NCBI GenBank assembly: GCA_046052065.1
Contig: JBJOND010000020.1
Location: 1 to 29,153 of the forward strand
Direction: 5' to 3'
DNA length: 29,153 nt
From: CAINEC01 sp046052065
Lineage (GTDB): Bacteria; Bacteroidota; Bacteroidia; AKYH767-A; OLB10
Shown: piece after piece, positions 16,151 to 22,423 of the stretch
Layout: every line of letters starts with the position of its first letter
How positions within the stretch are numbered: position 1 is the first letter of the stretch
The notes under the pieces: model-generated
The model's input: the letters and a program-made list of their open reading frames with translations, nothing else
Database searches by the model: none
Told to the model about the DNA's origin: nothing
Program-made: the position numbers and the translations under genes

Positions 16151-17179
16151 TCATCGATTAAATTCATCACGAGATATTCTTGAGGTATTAAAATCCTCTG
16201 TTCCTTTTCGATTTACAGTTAAATCCAAATAAATAATCAATTGTCCGAATTCAATATAATTGGTATTTTTTATTTTATACAAATCTATAATATCAGAACT
16301 TTTTTCATAAGAGTCATATATCTCGAACATTCCCACACATTGGCCATTATTAATCGTATCTCTCCAATTAAGTCCATATCCAATTTTTGTATAGTACTTT
16401 CCACTAGGTAGTTTATTCATTGTATATGAGGCCCCTCTACGTATATAAACATAACGTATACACTCATCAGTATAATAATTGTAAAGCTTGACTGCAACAT
16501 CAGCATTTCTACCAACTTTAATTTCAATTGAATTCTTTGAATCATAATCATATGTTGGAACAAAATTGTAACACGGTGTTTGTCCAGTAAGTAAATTTGG
16601 TTTATCCCAAAACTCATATTCTTTTCTTTCTTCTTTTCTTATCACATTATTTGATTCAGGTTCGATTTTTTTGAATTCTTTTATTGGTTTTAGATTACTA
16701 TAATCAAAAGGTGTTTCTAATGAATTGTCATTAGAACTAGATAAAGTGTCAATTGAATCAGTAGTATTGCTGGAATCCTTAACAAACAAACTTCCAGTTT
16801 CAGGCTGATTATATTCTAAATTACTTGAATTTTCAGTTGGAGTAGAATCGCTACTTTTCTTATTACAATATGCGATTAATGCTATCAATAAAATAATTAA
16901 AAACGGCCAAAGCTTTTTGGTGTCATCTTTAAAAGTACTTCCTCCAGAAGCATTGTGCGCATTACTTTGCTTTTTTGTATAATCGCTATTCGAGTATGCG
17001 GCTTTGGGAGGAGGTGTATATAAGGGTATATCTGCTTGACTGTTATTTTGAGCGTTAAATGGTCGCGCAATTTCAATTACCTTCCTACATTTCTTACAAA
17101 TAATTTTTTTGCCAATATGTATTTCATCGGCTAAATACTTTTCACCACAACTACATTTTAAAGTTAACATATCAATCAA
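16151..17179 (-). CDS. Zinc-ribbon, single-pass membrane protein of unknown function
   Basis: This 342-residue protein begins with a small zinc ribbon (C9-x-C11 and C28-x2-C31, LKCSCGEKYLADE ... IICKKC), then a Pro/Asn/Ser linker, one transmembrane helix (about 90-105, LWPFLIILLIALIAY), a Ser/Thr/Asp-rich linker and a beta-rich C-terminal domain of about 150 residues (NSIEIKVGRNADVAVKLYN, then VYIRRGASYTMNKLPSGKYY) that recalls carboxypeptidase-regulatory-like sandwiches. The ribbon should be cytoplasmic and the sandwich periplasmic. ATG 17179 and an in-frame ATG at 17170 are both possible. A strong terminator hairpin lies 12 bases before the start and no promoter box follows it, so expression probably depends on read-through from the upstream genes. 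I do not recognise the family as a whole. Confidence 0.6.
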   Translation of the reverse strand: MIDMLTLKCSCGEKYLADEIHIGKKIICKKCRKVIEIARPFNAQNNSQADIPLYTPPPKAAYSNSDYTKKQSNAHNASGGSTFKDDTKKLWPFLIILLIALIAYCNKKSSDSTPTENSSNLEYNQPETGSLFVKDSSNTTDSIDTLSSSNDNSLETPFDYSNLKPIKEFKKIEPESNNVIRKEERKEYEFWDKPNLLTGQTPCYNFVPTYDYDSKNSIEIKVGRNADVAVKLYNYYTDECIRYVYIRRGASYTMNKLPSGKYYTKIGYGLNWRDTINNGQCVGMFEIYDSYEKSSDIIDLYKIKNTNYIEFGQLIIYLDLTVNRKGTEDFNTSRISRDEFNR

Positions 17180-17190
17180 TAATTTGGGGA

Positions 17191-17218
17191 TAAAAAAGGA
17201 GCAACTTTGTTGCTCCTT
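17191..17218 (-). terminator. Rho-independent terminator or attenuator
   Basis: A 10-base perfect stem AAGGAGCAAC / GTTGCTCCTT with a three-base loop is followed on the minus strand by a run of T (17197-17192). It ends transcription of the Bor-like lipoprotein gene and lies directly before the zinc-ribbon gene, so partial read-through may tune that gene. Confidence 0.75.
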
Positions 17219-17246
17219 GGTGAATTGGGTGTTACTAATTAAAACA

Positions 17247-17573
17247 TTAATCTTTTTTCTTTGCTTTTACTTTAATAGTATAAGAGGATACGATACCACC
17301 AGTTAATCCTGTAATTAATGCATCACCAAAATTAAATCGTGTTACTACTTCACAATTACCGTCTCCAGGTGTATTGACATTTGTCCTACCTAAAGGCATT
17401 ATACCCCAAAACAACCAAAGTTGCTTTCCTTTTGCATAAGTGTATTCAGAGCCTCGTAATTCTCTGAATTCACCAACACTAGTTTTTGTAGTCATACATG
17501 AAGACGTAAATAAAATTACTGTTGACAATAATATCATCAACATTGAACTTGTTTGTTTTTTTGAATTTTTCAT
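17247..17573 (-). CDS. Small Bor-like lipoprotein
   Basis: This 108-residue protein has a lipoprotein signal peptide with lipobox LFTSSC (lipidated C26). The mature part (YAKGKQLWLFWGIMPLGRTN, then GNCEVVTRFNFGDALITG) has the layout of the phage lambda Bor / Iss family: a short beta strand, an aromatic-Gly-rich turn, a cysteine-containing motif and a final glycine-rich hydrophobic hairpin. Bor is an outer-membrane lipoprotein tied to serum resistance; similarity is weak, so I claim fold-level resemblance only. The gene is fourth in a run of exported proteins and is followed by a terminator. Confidence 0.5.
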   Translation of the reverse strand: MKNSKKQTSSMLMILLSTVILFTSSCMTTKTSVGEFRELRGSEYTYAKGKQLWLFWGIMPLGRTNVNTPGDGNCEVVTRFNFGDALITGLTGGIVSSYTIKVKAKKKD

Positions 17574-17593
17574 TGTTTTTAATTAGTTATTAT

Positions 17594-17983
17594 TTATAGG
17601 AATGTCCATTTATTAATTCCTGGTCGTACTTTAAATTTTGAAAAAGCCTTTTTACTCCAACAATCTTTTTTATCAGCAAATTTTATTTTAAAAGGTCTTT
17701 CAGCATCAACGCAGAAATTAGCATCGCCATTACCCCATTCTTTTAGTAAACCTTGTCTACCTCTCAAATAAATTGTTCCGTAATAATTTCCAATGTCGAT
17801 AGTGCTGTAATCATATGGTGGTAATTTATACCAACCTACTGTAGTCCAAGATTGATCTGCTTGATCAAAATAAGCATAACAGGCATATATTTCATTACCT
17901 GAATTATTATAAAACTCTATTTTAGTTTGAGAATAAATTAAATCAGAAAATAGGCAAAACACAATAAGTAAAATTGTTTTCAT
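17594..17983 (-). CDS. Secreted DUF1036-like protein
   Basis: The protein has 129 residues from the ATG at 17983. A signal peptide (MKTILLIVFCLFSDLIYSQ) is followed by a single domain that follows the DUF1036 pattern: an early NNSGNEIYACYAYFD, then WTTVGWYKLPP, a central strand LRGRQG and late FCVDAERPFKI. DUF1036 proteins are small exported or periplasmic proteins of unknown function. I prefer ATG 17983, two bases after the stop of the upstream gene, over an ATG five codons earlier that would overlap that gene and spoil the signal peptide. The close spacing shows co-transcription with the 183-residue secreted protein. Confidence 0.65.
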   Translation of the reverse strand: MKTILLIVFCLFSDLIYSQTKIEFYNNSGNEIYACYAYFDQADQSWTTVGWYKLPPYDYSTIDIGNYYGTIYLRGRQGLLKEWGNGDANFCVDAERPFKIKFADKKDCWSKKAFSKFKVRPGINKWTFL

Positions 17984-17985
17984 AT

Positions 17986-18537
17986 TTAAAGCACGCATTT
18001 TATTAATTCCTGAATATCATCTTGATTTTTCTTCTTGATATCATTATCTATATAAACTTCTTTCCCATTCGCCTCGTTGCGATAGAAACGTATGCTCTTG
18101 ACTTTAGATTTAAATAATTTATCAATATCAGACTTAGCAATAGGATAACTTACCTTTGTTAAAAAACATTCGTAAACAGGGGGTAGTCCTATTACAGTCT
18201 TCTTAGTCCCTAAAATATTTTCAGCTGAAAATAAATTAATAACCTCGCCATTTTCAAGTAAAAAAATCAATTTCTGATTCTGTGAAATATTAAAAGCATC
18301 AAAATTGGAATAACTACTTAAAACATAATCAAAAATAAAATAGAATGAGGTATCGATTTTCTGAACACTAAAATCACCAACAGTATAAAAGGTTGCAATA
18401 ACTTTTTCTGATCTTGTAAGTTTATTATACTGACCAGTAAACTTATCAATTTCGTTAATTTTATATTTACAGTTTTGTGCAAATAAATTAATTGAACTAA
18501 AAATTATAATGTATAAAACGAAGAAATATTTTTTCAT
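17986..18537 (-). CDS. Secreted protein of unknown function
   Basis: This 183-residue protein has a clear signal peptide (MKKYFFVLYIIIFSSINLFA, cleavage probably after AQ). The mature part is mixed alpha/beta with a long lysine-rich C terminus (KSKVKSIRFYRNEANGKEVY, then KKNQDDIQELIKCVL). I do not recognise it. It starts one base after the upstream lipoprotein stop codon and ends two bases before the DUF1036 protein start, so it is a central member of the operon. Two Cys residues near the start and end of the mature part might pair. Confidence 0.6.
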   Translation of the reverse strand: MKKYFFVLYIIIFSSINLFAQNCKYKINEIDKFTGQYNKLTRSEKVIATFYTVGDFSVQKIDTSFYFIFDYVLSSYSNFDAFNISQNQKLIFLLENGEVINLFSAENILGTKKTVIGLPPVYECFLTKVSYPIAKSDIDKLFKSKVKSIRFYRNEANGKEVYIDNDIKKKNQDDIQELIKCVL

Positions 18538-18538
18538 T

Positions 18539-18949
18539 TTAGTATAACATTATTGTTTTACAGCCATTAGATGTTATTGTAACAGTCCCAGACCATGTTT
18601 TTGTCCCTGGTGCTTGTTCCACTGCTTGATAATCATATGTTCCCGGTTCCTCATTAAATGTTACACATCCTGTTTCCCCACAATCTGGCGGTGATGTTAA
18701 ATCCAAAGTAATCGTACCAATTTGAACTCCTTCAATAAATACATCAACAGGCCCTAACCCACTCGCATCTGAATTCCAAAATGTAACCGATCCATCATAT
18801 TTACAACTCCCATCATCCTCATCAGCATTCGCGTTATAATTTAATGAGAATGGATCTGTACAACCTCGAACTACATCTTTACTGCATGACGAAATCATTA
18901 AAGTGGTGATAAGTAATAATAGATTTACAGAATAAGATTTAAAATTCAT
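18539..18949 (-). CDS. Lipoprotein with GCTDP...NYN...DDGSC motif
   Basis: This 136-residue protein has a lipoprotein signal peptide ending ISSC. Right after it comes the motif GCTDPFSLNYNANADEDDGSC, found as a short module in many exported Bacteroidota proteins and thought, from its acidic Asp/Asn loop, to bind calcium; the two flanking cysteines probably form a disulfide. The rest (VTFWNSDASGLGPVDVFIEG, a CGETGC loop, then TWSGTVTITSNGCKTIML) looks like a small beta-sandwich. It heads the run of exported proteins reading away from the XRE regulator. No clear -7 box is found before it; the 227 bases to the regulator hold inverted repeats. Confidence 0.7.
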   Translation of the reverse strand: MNFKSYSVNLLLLITTLMISSCSKDVVRGCTDPFSLNYNANADEDDGSCKYDGSVTFWNSDASGLGPVDVFIEGVQIGTITLDLTSPPDCGETGCVTFNEEPGTYDYQAVEQAPGTKTWSGTVTITSNGCKTIMLY

Positions 18950-19043
18950 ATTTATTTTTTTAAAAATTCTTCCTACTCATAAGCTTTTCGGTTTCCGCTG
19001 ACAATGATTTTTTTCATGTTTTACAACTCCTTGCCACTACAAA

Positions 19044-19071
19044 CCTATAAAATAGGATTTAAATTTCCTAT
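19044..19071. promoter_or_regulatory. Candidate operator with CCTAT/ATAGG half-sites
   Basis: In the gap between the exported-protein operon and the XRE gene, CCTAT (19044-19048) and ATAGG (19052-19056) form an inverted repeat, and ATAGGA pairs again with TCCTAT (19066-19071) around an AT-only centre. Three half-sites in 28 bases suit an XRE-type dimer. Binding by the adjacent regulator is inference. Confidence 0.35.
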
Positions 19072-19164
19072 ATTTAAGATTTATATTTCTTTTAAAGTAT
19101 TTTATTTCTCTTTTATAAGATATTTTGTTCTTCTTTATTTAGCTGATATTCAAAGGCCTATCGC

Positions 19165-19172
19165 TAAATTTG
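19165..19172 (+). promoter_or_regulatory. -7 promoter box of the XRE regulator gene
   Basis: TAAATTTG, a perfect TAnnTTTG, ends four bases before the ATG at 19177. The mRNA would start at or within a base or two of the start codon. No TTG at -33 is evident. Confidence 0.45.
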
Positions 19173-19176
19173 AATA

Positions 19177-19524
19177 ATGAAAAATGTGCACTTAGGAAAG
19201 TTAATTGAGCGTAAATTCAACGAGAGCGGCTTAACAAAAAAGGCGTTTGCCGATAAAATAGGATATAGTCAACGTCATTTATATACAATTTTTGAGAAGG
19301 ATTCAATTGACACCGCACTTTTAGTAAAAATTGGTAATACACTGCATCACGATTTCTTTGAATCATTTCTTCCTTCCACTAAGAAAATAGCTAACTCAGA
19401 AGAAGCAAATGCTTCCTATGGAGCAACCAATATTCGTCTTAAACTCGAAATTTTAATTGAAGGCAAATTCAACAAAAAGGAGATTTTAAATGCAGTGAAG
19501 GAAGAGCTCGACAGAATTATTTAA
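19177..19524 (+). CDS. XRE-family helix-turn-helix regulator
   Basis: This 115-residue cytoplasmic protein has an N-terminal XRE/Cro-type helix-turn-helix (about residues 5-60: LGKLIERKFNESGLTKKAFA, with the recognition helix in SQRHLYTIFEKDSIDT and the final helix LLVKIGNTLHHDFF). The C-terminal 45 residues form a helical tail (IRLKLEILIEGKFNKKEIL), probably for dimerisation. It is divergent from the five-gene exported cluster, with inverted repeats between the two, which makes it the likely regulator of that cluster and of itself. Its -7 box lies four bases before the start codon. Just downstream are several palindromes that can end transcription from both sides. Confidence 0.8.
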   Translation: MKNVHLGKLIERKFNESGLTKKAFADKIGYSQRHLYTIFEKDSIDTALLVKIGNTLHHDFFESFLPSTKKIANSEEANASYGATNIRLKLEILIEGKFNKKEILNAVKEELDRII

Positions 19525-19529
19525 TTTGA

Positions 19530-19547
19530 TCCCGATATAAATCGGGA
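19530..19547. repeat. Short palindrome after the XRE gene
   Basis: TCCCGAT and ATCGGGA form a perfect 7-base stem with a four-base loop six bases after the stop codon. No run of T follows, so it is either a weak terminator or an RNA 3'-end stabiliser. Confidence 0.5.
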
Positions 19548-19596
19548 GTGCTAATATGCTAAATAGGTGATTGGCCCATATGCTTTATAATATATT

Positions 19597-19626
19597 AACA
19601 GCATCTAGTTTAAACTAGATGCTGTT
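19597..19626. repeat. Perfect 30-base palindrome with GTTTAAAC core
   Basis: Half-site AACAGCATCTAGTTT repeated as its complement without a spacer. It shares the GTTTAAAC core and the GCATC flank with the 24-base palindromes at 16011 and 19657 but has a different middle (CTA instead of GGG), as expected of co-varying stems in one hairpin family. Confidence 0.65.
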
Positions 19627-19656
19627 TTACATTTAAAACGATTTGAAAAATTAAAT

Positions 19657-19750
19657 AGCATCGGGTTTAAACCCGATGCTAAAATGGATTGAAAATCAAT
19701 TTTTGAATTTGATCTAACAAAAACAGCGACGGGTTTAAACCCATCGCTGT
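19657..19750. repeat. Two-hairpin REP-like element, copy 2
   Basis: The same 24-base perfect palindrome as at 16011 (19657-19680), a 42-base spacer and a 28-base palindrome (19723-19750) with one base changed from copy 1, which restores a symmetric GTTTAAAC core. The final 25 bases of the spacer are identical in both copies. It lies between the convergent XRE and toxin genes and probably ends both transcripts. Confidence 0.7.
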
Positions 19751-19771
19751 TGGTTGATATCAATAATAATT

Positions 19772-20071
19772 TTATCGTCTAATCTTTTGTGGATTTTGTC
19801 GGCAATCAAAAACATCTGTAATATAAACTTCATCTTCTATTACAAGATAAATAATTTTGTAATTCCCTTCAATAGTATATCGATGTCCTTGATTCAAATC
19901 AAACAAATTTTCTTCAATCATACCCATATTAGGTTGTTTTCCTAATAGTTTAGCAGTTTGCAAAATAGATTTTTTGATATTATCTGCAACCAACACACCA
20001 GCTACTGCCCTATGATAAATAAAAATATTCTTTAATTCATTTACGGCGAATGCTGTCCAATGAACTTTCAT
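19772..20071 (-). CDS. RelE/ParE-family toxin
   Basis: This 99-residue protein (from ATG 20071, MKVHWTAFAVNEL) follows the ParE/RelE toxin fold: an N-terminal helix pair (ELKNIFIYHRAVAGVLVADN), the middle NMGMIEENLFDLNQGHRYTI and the strand pair YKIIYLVIEDEVYITDVFDCRQNP. ParE members poison gyrase, RelE members cleave mRNA on ribosomes; the C-terminal DCRQNP is common to ParE-like toxins, so gyrase is the likelier target, but this is not certain. A TTG four codons upstream overlaps the antitoxin gene and is not needed. The start lies five bases after the antitoxin stop, the usual antitoxin-first operon. Confidence 0.82.
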   Translation of the reverse strand: MKVHWTAFAVNELKNIFIYHRAVAGVLVADNIKKSILQTAKLLGKQPNMGMIEENLFDLNQGHRYTIEGNYKIIYLVIEDEVYITDVFDCRQNPQKIRR

Positions 20072-20076
20072 ACTAT

Positions 20077-20322
20077 TTACCAATTTTTAGATTGATCTTC
20101 CAACGCCTTCTGAGATAATACCTTACCAGCCTTTATTTGACCAGTAGAAATATTCGCTCGCTTTTTTAATTCATTTTTTGTAAGGACAAAATCATTTACA
20201 TGCAGCGACTTCAAACTTTTTTGAATATTTGCTTCTAGTTTGTCAAAAACTTTCTCGTCTTGAATTGAAAGTAAAAATTCAATCAAACTAAGTTTTCTGC
20301 TTTTAAGTTTAGATACTGACAT
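20077..20322 (-). CDS. Antitoxin partner of the RelE/ParE toxin
   Basis: This 81-residue protein precedes the toxin gene directly, as antitoxins do. It is basic and helical: an N-terminal region LIEFLLSIQDEKVFDKLEAN typical of Bacteroidota antitoxins that pair with RelE/ParE toxins, then a C-terminal half LTKNELKKRANISTGQIKAG that resembles the toxin-binding tail. No classic ribbon-helix-helix is obvious. A -7 box TATTTTTG (20353-20346) lies 23 bases upstream, inside the gap after glyS, giving the pair its own promoter. The antitoxin role is inferred from position and size. Confidence 0.75.
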   Translation of the reverse strand: MSVSKLKSRKLSLIEFLLSIQDEKVFDKLEANIQKSLKSLHVNDFVLTKNELKKRANISTGQIKAGKVLSQKALEDQSKNW

Positions 20323-20345
20323 TGTCCTATTTTTTAAACAAGTTA

Positions 20346-20353
20346 CAAAAATA
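20346..20353 (-). promoter_or_regulatory. -7 promoter box of the toxin-antitoxin operon
   Basis: Minus-strand TATTTTTG matches TAnnTTTG perfectly and lies 23 bases before the antitoxin ATG. It lies in the short gap after the glyS stop codon, so the pair need not depend on glyS transcription. Confidence 0.4.
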
Positions 20354-20360
20354 TTTTCAT

Positions 20361-21923
20361 TTACACCAACTTCCCTAATTGCGCACTCATGCTCACGTTC
20401 TCGTTCAGCATTGCTGGTAATTGATCAATATTTACACGCACTTGCTGCATGGTGTCGCGGTCGCGGATGGTAATTTTATTGTCTTCTAATGTTTGATGAT
20501 CAATTGTAATGCAATATGGCACTCCAATGGCATCCATACGGCGGTAACGCTTACCAATAGCGTCTTTCTCTTCGTATAAGCAATTGTGGTCTAATTTCAA
20601 TCGGTTTAAAATCTCACGCGCTTTTTCAGGCAATCCATCTTTTTTCATTAATGGTAATACCGCAACTTTATAAGGAGCTAAAAATGCAGGGATGTTCATC
20701 ACAACTCTTGAGCTTCCGTCTTCTAATACTTCTTCGTTCAATGCCATCGACATAACGGCTAGGAACATACGATCTAATCCGATGGATGTCTCTACTACAT
20801 ACGGAACATAGTTTTCATTGTCCTCCGGATCGAAGTATTGTAATTTCTTTCCAGAAAACTCCATGTGACTTTTTAAATCGAAATCGGTACGAGAGTGAAT
20901 TCCTTCTAGTTCTTTAAATCCGAATGGAAATTCAAATTCGATATCGCATGCAGCGTTTGCATAATGCGCTAATTTCAAGTGATCATGAAAACGGTATTTT
21001 CCCTCTGGGAATCCAAGACTACGATGCCAATTAATTCGTTTCGCTTTCCATTGCTCATACCATTCCATTTCAGTACCTGGCTTCACAAAAAATTGCATTT
21101 CCATTTGCTCAAATTCACGCATGCGGAAAATAAACTGACGCGCTACAATTTCATTACGAAATGCTTTTCCTGTTTGTGCAATTCCAAAAGGAATTTTCAT
21201 ACGTCCTGTTTTTTGCACATTTAAGAAATTCACAAATATTCCTTGTGCTGTTTCTGGTCGTAAGTAAATGGTATTTGAATCATCCGAAACAGAACCTACT
21301 TGTGTACTGAACATCAAATTAAACTGACGAACATCGGTCCAGTTGCGAGTACCACTAATCGGGCAAGCGATTTCAAGGTCGAGAATAATTTGCTTTACAT
21401 CTTCCAGGTTGTTATCATTCAAAGCTGTTTTAAAGCGAGTGTTAATCTCATCAATTTTGTTTTGATTTTCCATCACACGAGGATTCGTAGAACGGAACAT
21501 CGTTTCATCAAAATTTTCAAAACGCGCTTTTGCTTTTTCAACTTCCTTTTGAATTTTTACTTCAATCTTCGCTACATATTCTTCAATCAATACATCAGCA
21601 CGGTAACGCTTCTTCGAATCTTTATTGTCAATTAATGGATCATTAAACGCATCTACGTGTCCTGAAGCTTTCCAAGTTGTTGGATGCATGAAAATCGCAG
21701 CATCAATCCCCACAATATTTTCGTGCAGTTGCACCATCGACTTCCACCAGTAATCGCGAATATTTTTTTTGAGTTCAGCACCCATCTGACCATAATCGTA
21801 TACAGCACTTAGTCCATCATAAATTTCCGACGATTGAAAAATAAATCCGTACTCCTTTGCATGGCTAATTACATTTTTAAATTGCTCTTCGCCACTTACC
21901 TTTTTTACTTGAATATTGCTCAT
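20361..21923 (-). CDS. glyS: Glycyl-tRNA synthetase (dimeric type)
   Basis: This 520-residue class II synthetase charges tRNA-Gly with glycine, using ATP, in the cytoplasm. It is the single-chain homodimeric form (also called glyQS) and not the alpha2beta2 enzyme. Class II motif 1 lies in the N-terminal region (GFIFQSSEIYDGLSAVYDYG, SWWK-like segment), motif 2 is seen as GKAFRNEI ... FRMREFEQMEMQ and motif 3 as ETSIGLDRMFLAV. The C-terminal anticodon-binding domain runs from about residue 415 (APYKVAVLPLMKK) to the end. Length is normal. The start ATG 21923 follows a -7 box by four bases, so its mRNA may be leaderless, unusual for a housekeeping gene. A toxin-antitoxin pair follows in the same direction. 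Confidence 0.96.
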   Translation of the reverse strand: MSNIQVKKVSGEEQFKNVISHAKEYGFIFQSSEIYDGLSAVYDYGQMGAELKKNIRDYWWKSMVQLHENIVGIDAAIFMHPTTWKASGHVDAFNDPLIDNKDSKKRYRADVLIEEYVAKIEVKIQKEVEKAKARFENFDETMFRSTNPRVMENQNKIDEINTRFKTALNDNNLEDVKQIILDLEIACPISGTRNWTDVRQFNLMFSTQVGSVSDDSNTIYLRPETAQGIFVNFLNVQKTGRMKIPFGIAQTGKAFRNEIVARQFIFRMREFEQMEMQFFVKPGTEMEWYEQWKAKRINWHRSLGFPEGKYRFHDHLKLAHYANAACDIEFEFPFGFKELEGIHSRTDFDLKSHMEFSGKKLQYFDPEDNENYVPYVVETSIGLDRMFLAVMSMALNEEVLEDGSSRVVMNIPAFLAPYKVAVLPLMKKDGLPEKAREILNRLKLDHNCLYEEKDAIGKRYRRMDAIGVPYCITIDHQTLEDNKITIRDRDTMQQVRVNIDQLPAMLNENVSMSAQLGKLV

Positions 21924-21927
21924 ACGA

Positions 21928-21935
21928 CAAAAATA
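21928..21935 (-). promoter_or_regulatory. -7 promoter box of glyS
   Basis: Minus-strand TATTTTTG, a perfect TAnnTTTG, ends four bases before the glyS ATG at 21923. If used, transcription begins at or next to the start codon. No TTG is found at -33. Confidence 0.45.
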
Positions 21936-21953
21936 ATAAATGAAATGTGAATG

Positions 21954-22017
21954 GATGTGTTAATTTGATAATTTGAAGATGTGCTAATTTGAGAATTTGA
22001 AGATGTGCTAATTTGAA
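21954..22017. repeat. 24-base tandem repeat (2.7 units)
   Basis: Units begin at 21954, 21978 and 22002, each starting GATGTG(C/T)TAATTTGA and continuing GAATTTGAA in the first two; the third is cut short. Similar AATTTGAAGATG tandem arrays are common intergenic matter in Bacteroidota. It fills the gap between glyS and the nucleotidyltransferase gene. Confidence 0.8.
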
Positions 22018-22067
22018 GATGAATTAAACAACAGTACATTTAGTATTCCTAATTTAACATTGAGAAA

Positions 22068-22098
22068 TTTGCTTCGCGGGGTTAGTTTTGTATCTTTG
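22068..22098 (+). promoter_or_regulatory. Predicted promoter of the nucleotidyltransferase gene
   Basis: TTTG (22068-22071) and a perfect -7 box TATCTTTG (22091-22098) are separated by 19 bases, the consensus Bacteroidota spacing. The ATG at 22110 is 12 bases further, so the leader is about 6-8 bases. Confidence 0.6.
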
Positions 22099-22109
22099 AT
22101 AATTAGGAT

Positions 22110-22406
22110 ATGATTACCAAAGAAATTATTATAGAAAATTTAAAATCATTAAAACCCCAACTTTTAAATTTGGGAGTAAGCTCAATTGGACTTTTTGGTT
22201 CTTATTCAAGGAATGAACAATCATCAAAGAGTGATATAGACATTTTATTAGATTTTGAGCCCAATAAAGAGAATTTCGACAATTTCATGGCTGCTTATGA
22301 TTTATTTGAGCAAATTTTCAAAAACGAAAAAATAGAAGTTGTAACTAAGAATGGACTTAGTCCTTACATTGGCCCTAAAATATTAATGGAAGTTCAATAT
22401 GTCTAA
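22110..22406 (+). CDS. MNT-type minimal nucleotidyltransferase
   Basis: This 98-residue protein is a minimal polymerase-beta-fold nucleotidyltransferase. The signature GSYSR (30-34) is followed by SDIDILLDF with D42 and D44 as the metal-binding pair. Such MNT proteins (MntA-like) normally act as antitoxins of HEPN-domain RNases, which they inactivate by AMP addition to a tyrosine, or they form two-component nucleotidyltransferases with the HEPN protein. Here no HEPN gene follows: an ATG overlaps the end of this gene but its frame stops after seven codons at the border of a dispersed repeat. The protein is therefore an orphan, perhaps a relic of a broken toxin-antitoxin pair. It is intact in itself. 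Confidence 0.85.
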   Translation: MITKEIIIENLKSLKPQLLNLGVSSIGLFGSYSRNEQSSKSDIDILLDFEPNKENFDNFMAAYDLFEQIFKNEKIEVVTKNGLSPYIGPKILMEVQYV

Positions 22407-22422
22407 GATAAATAAAATTTGA
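22399..22422 (+). pseudogene. Possible start of a lost HEPN partner gene
   Basis: An ATG at 22399 overlaps the last codons of the nucleotidyltransferase gene, the usual coupling of MNT-HEPN pairs. The frame reads MSKINKI and stops at 22420-22422, two bases before the dispersed repeat begins. The rest of the partner is absent. Too short to assign by sequence; inferred from position alone. Confidence 0.3.
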
Positions 22423-22423
22423 T

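Noticed and set aside
16417..16617. 66-codon frame on the minus strand inside the zinc-ribbon gene
   Set aside because: It is a shifted reading of a real coding region with no independent signal.
16011..19750. Palindromic repeats as a CRISPR array
   Set aside because: Only two full units lie 3.6 kb apart, and the spacer is conserved and not variable; no cas genes are present.
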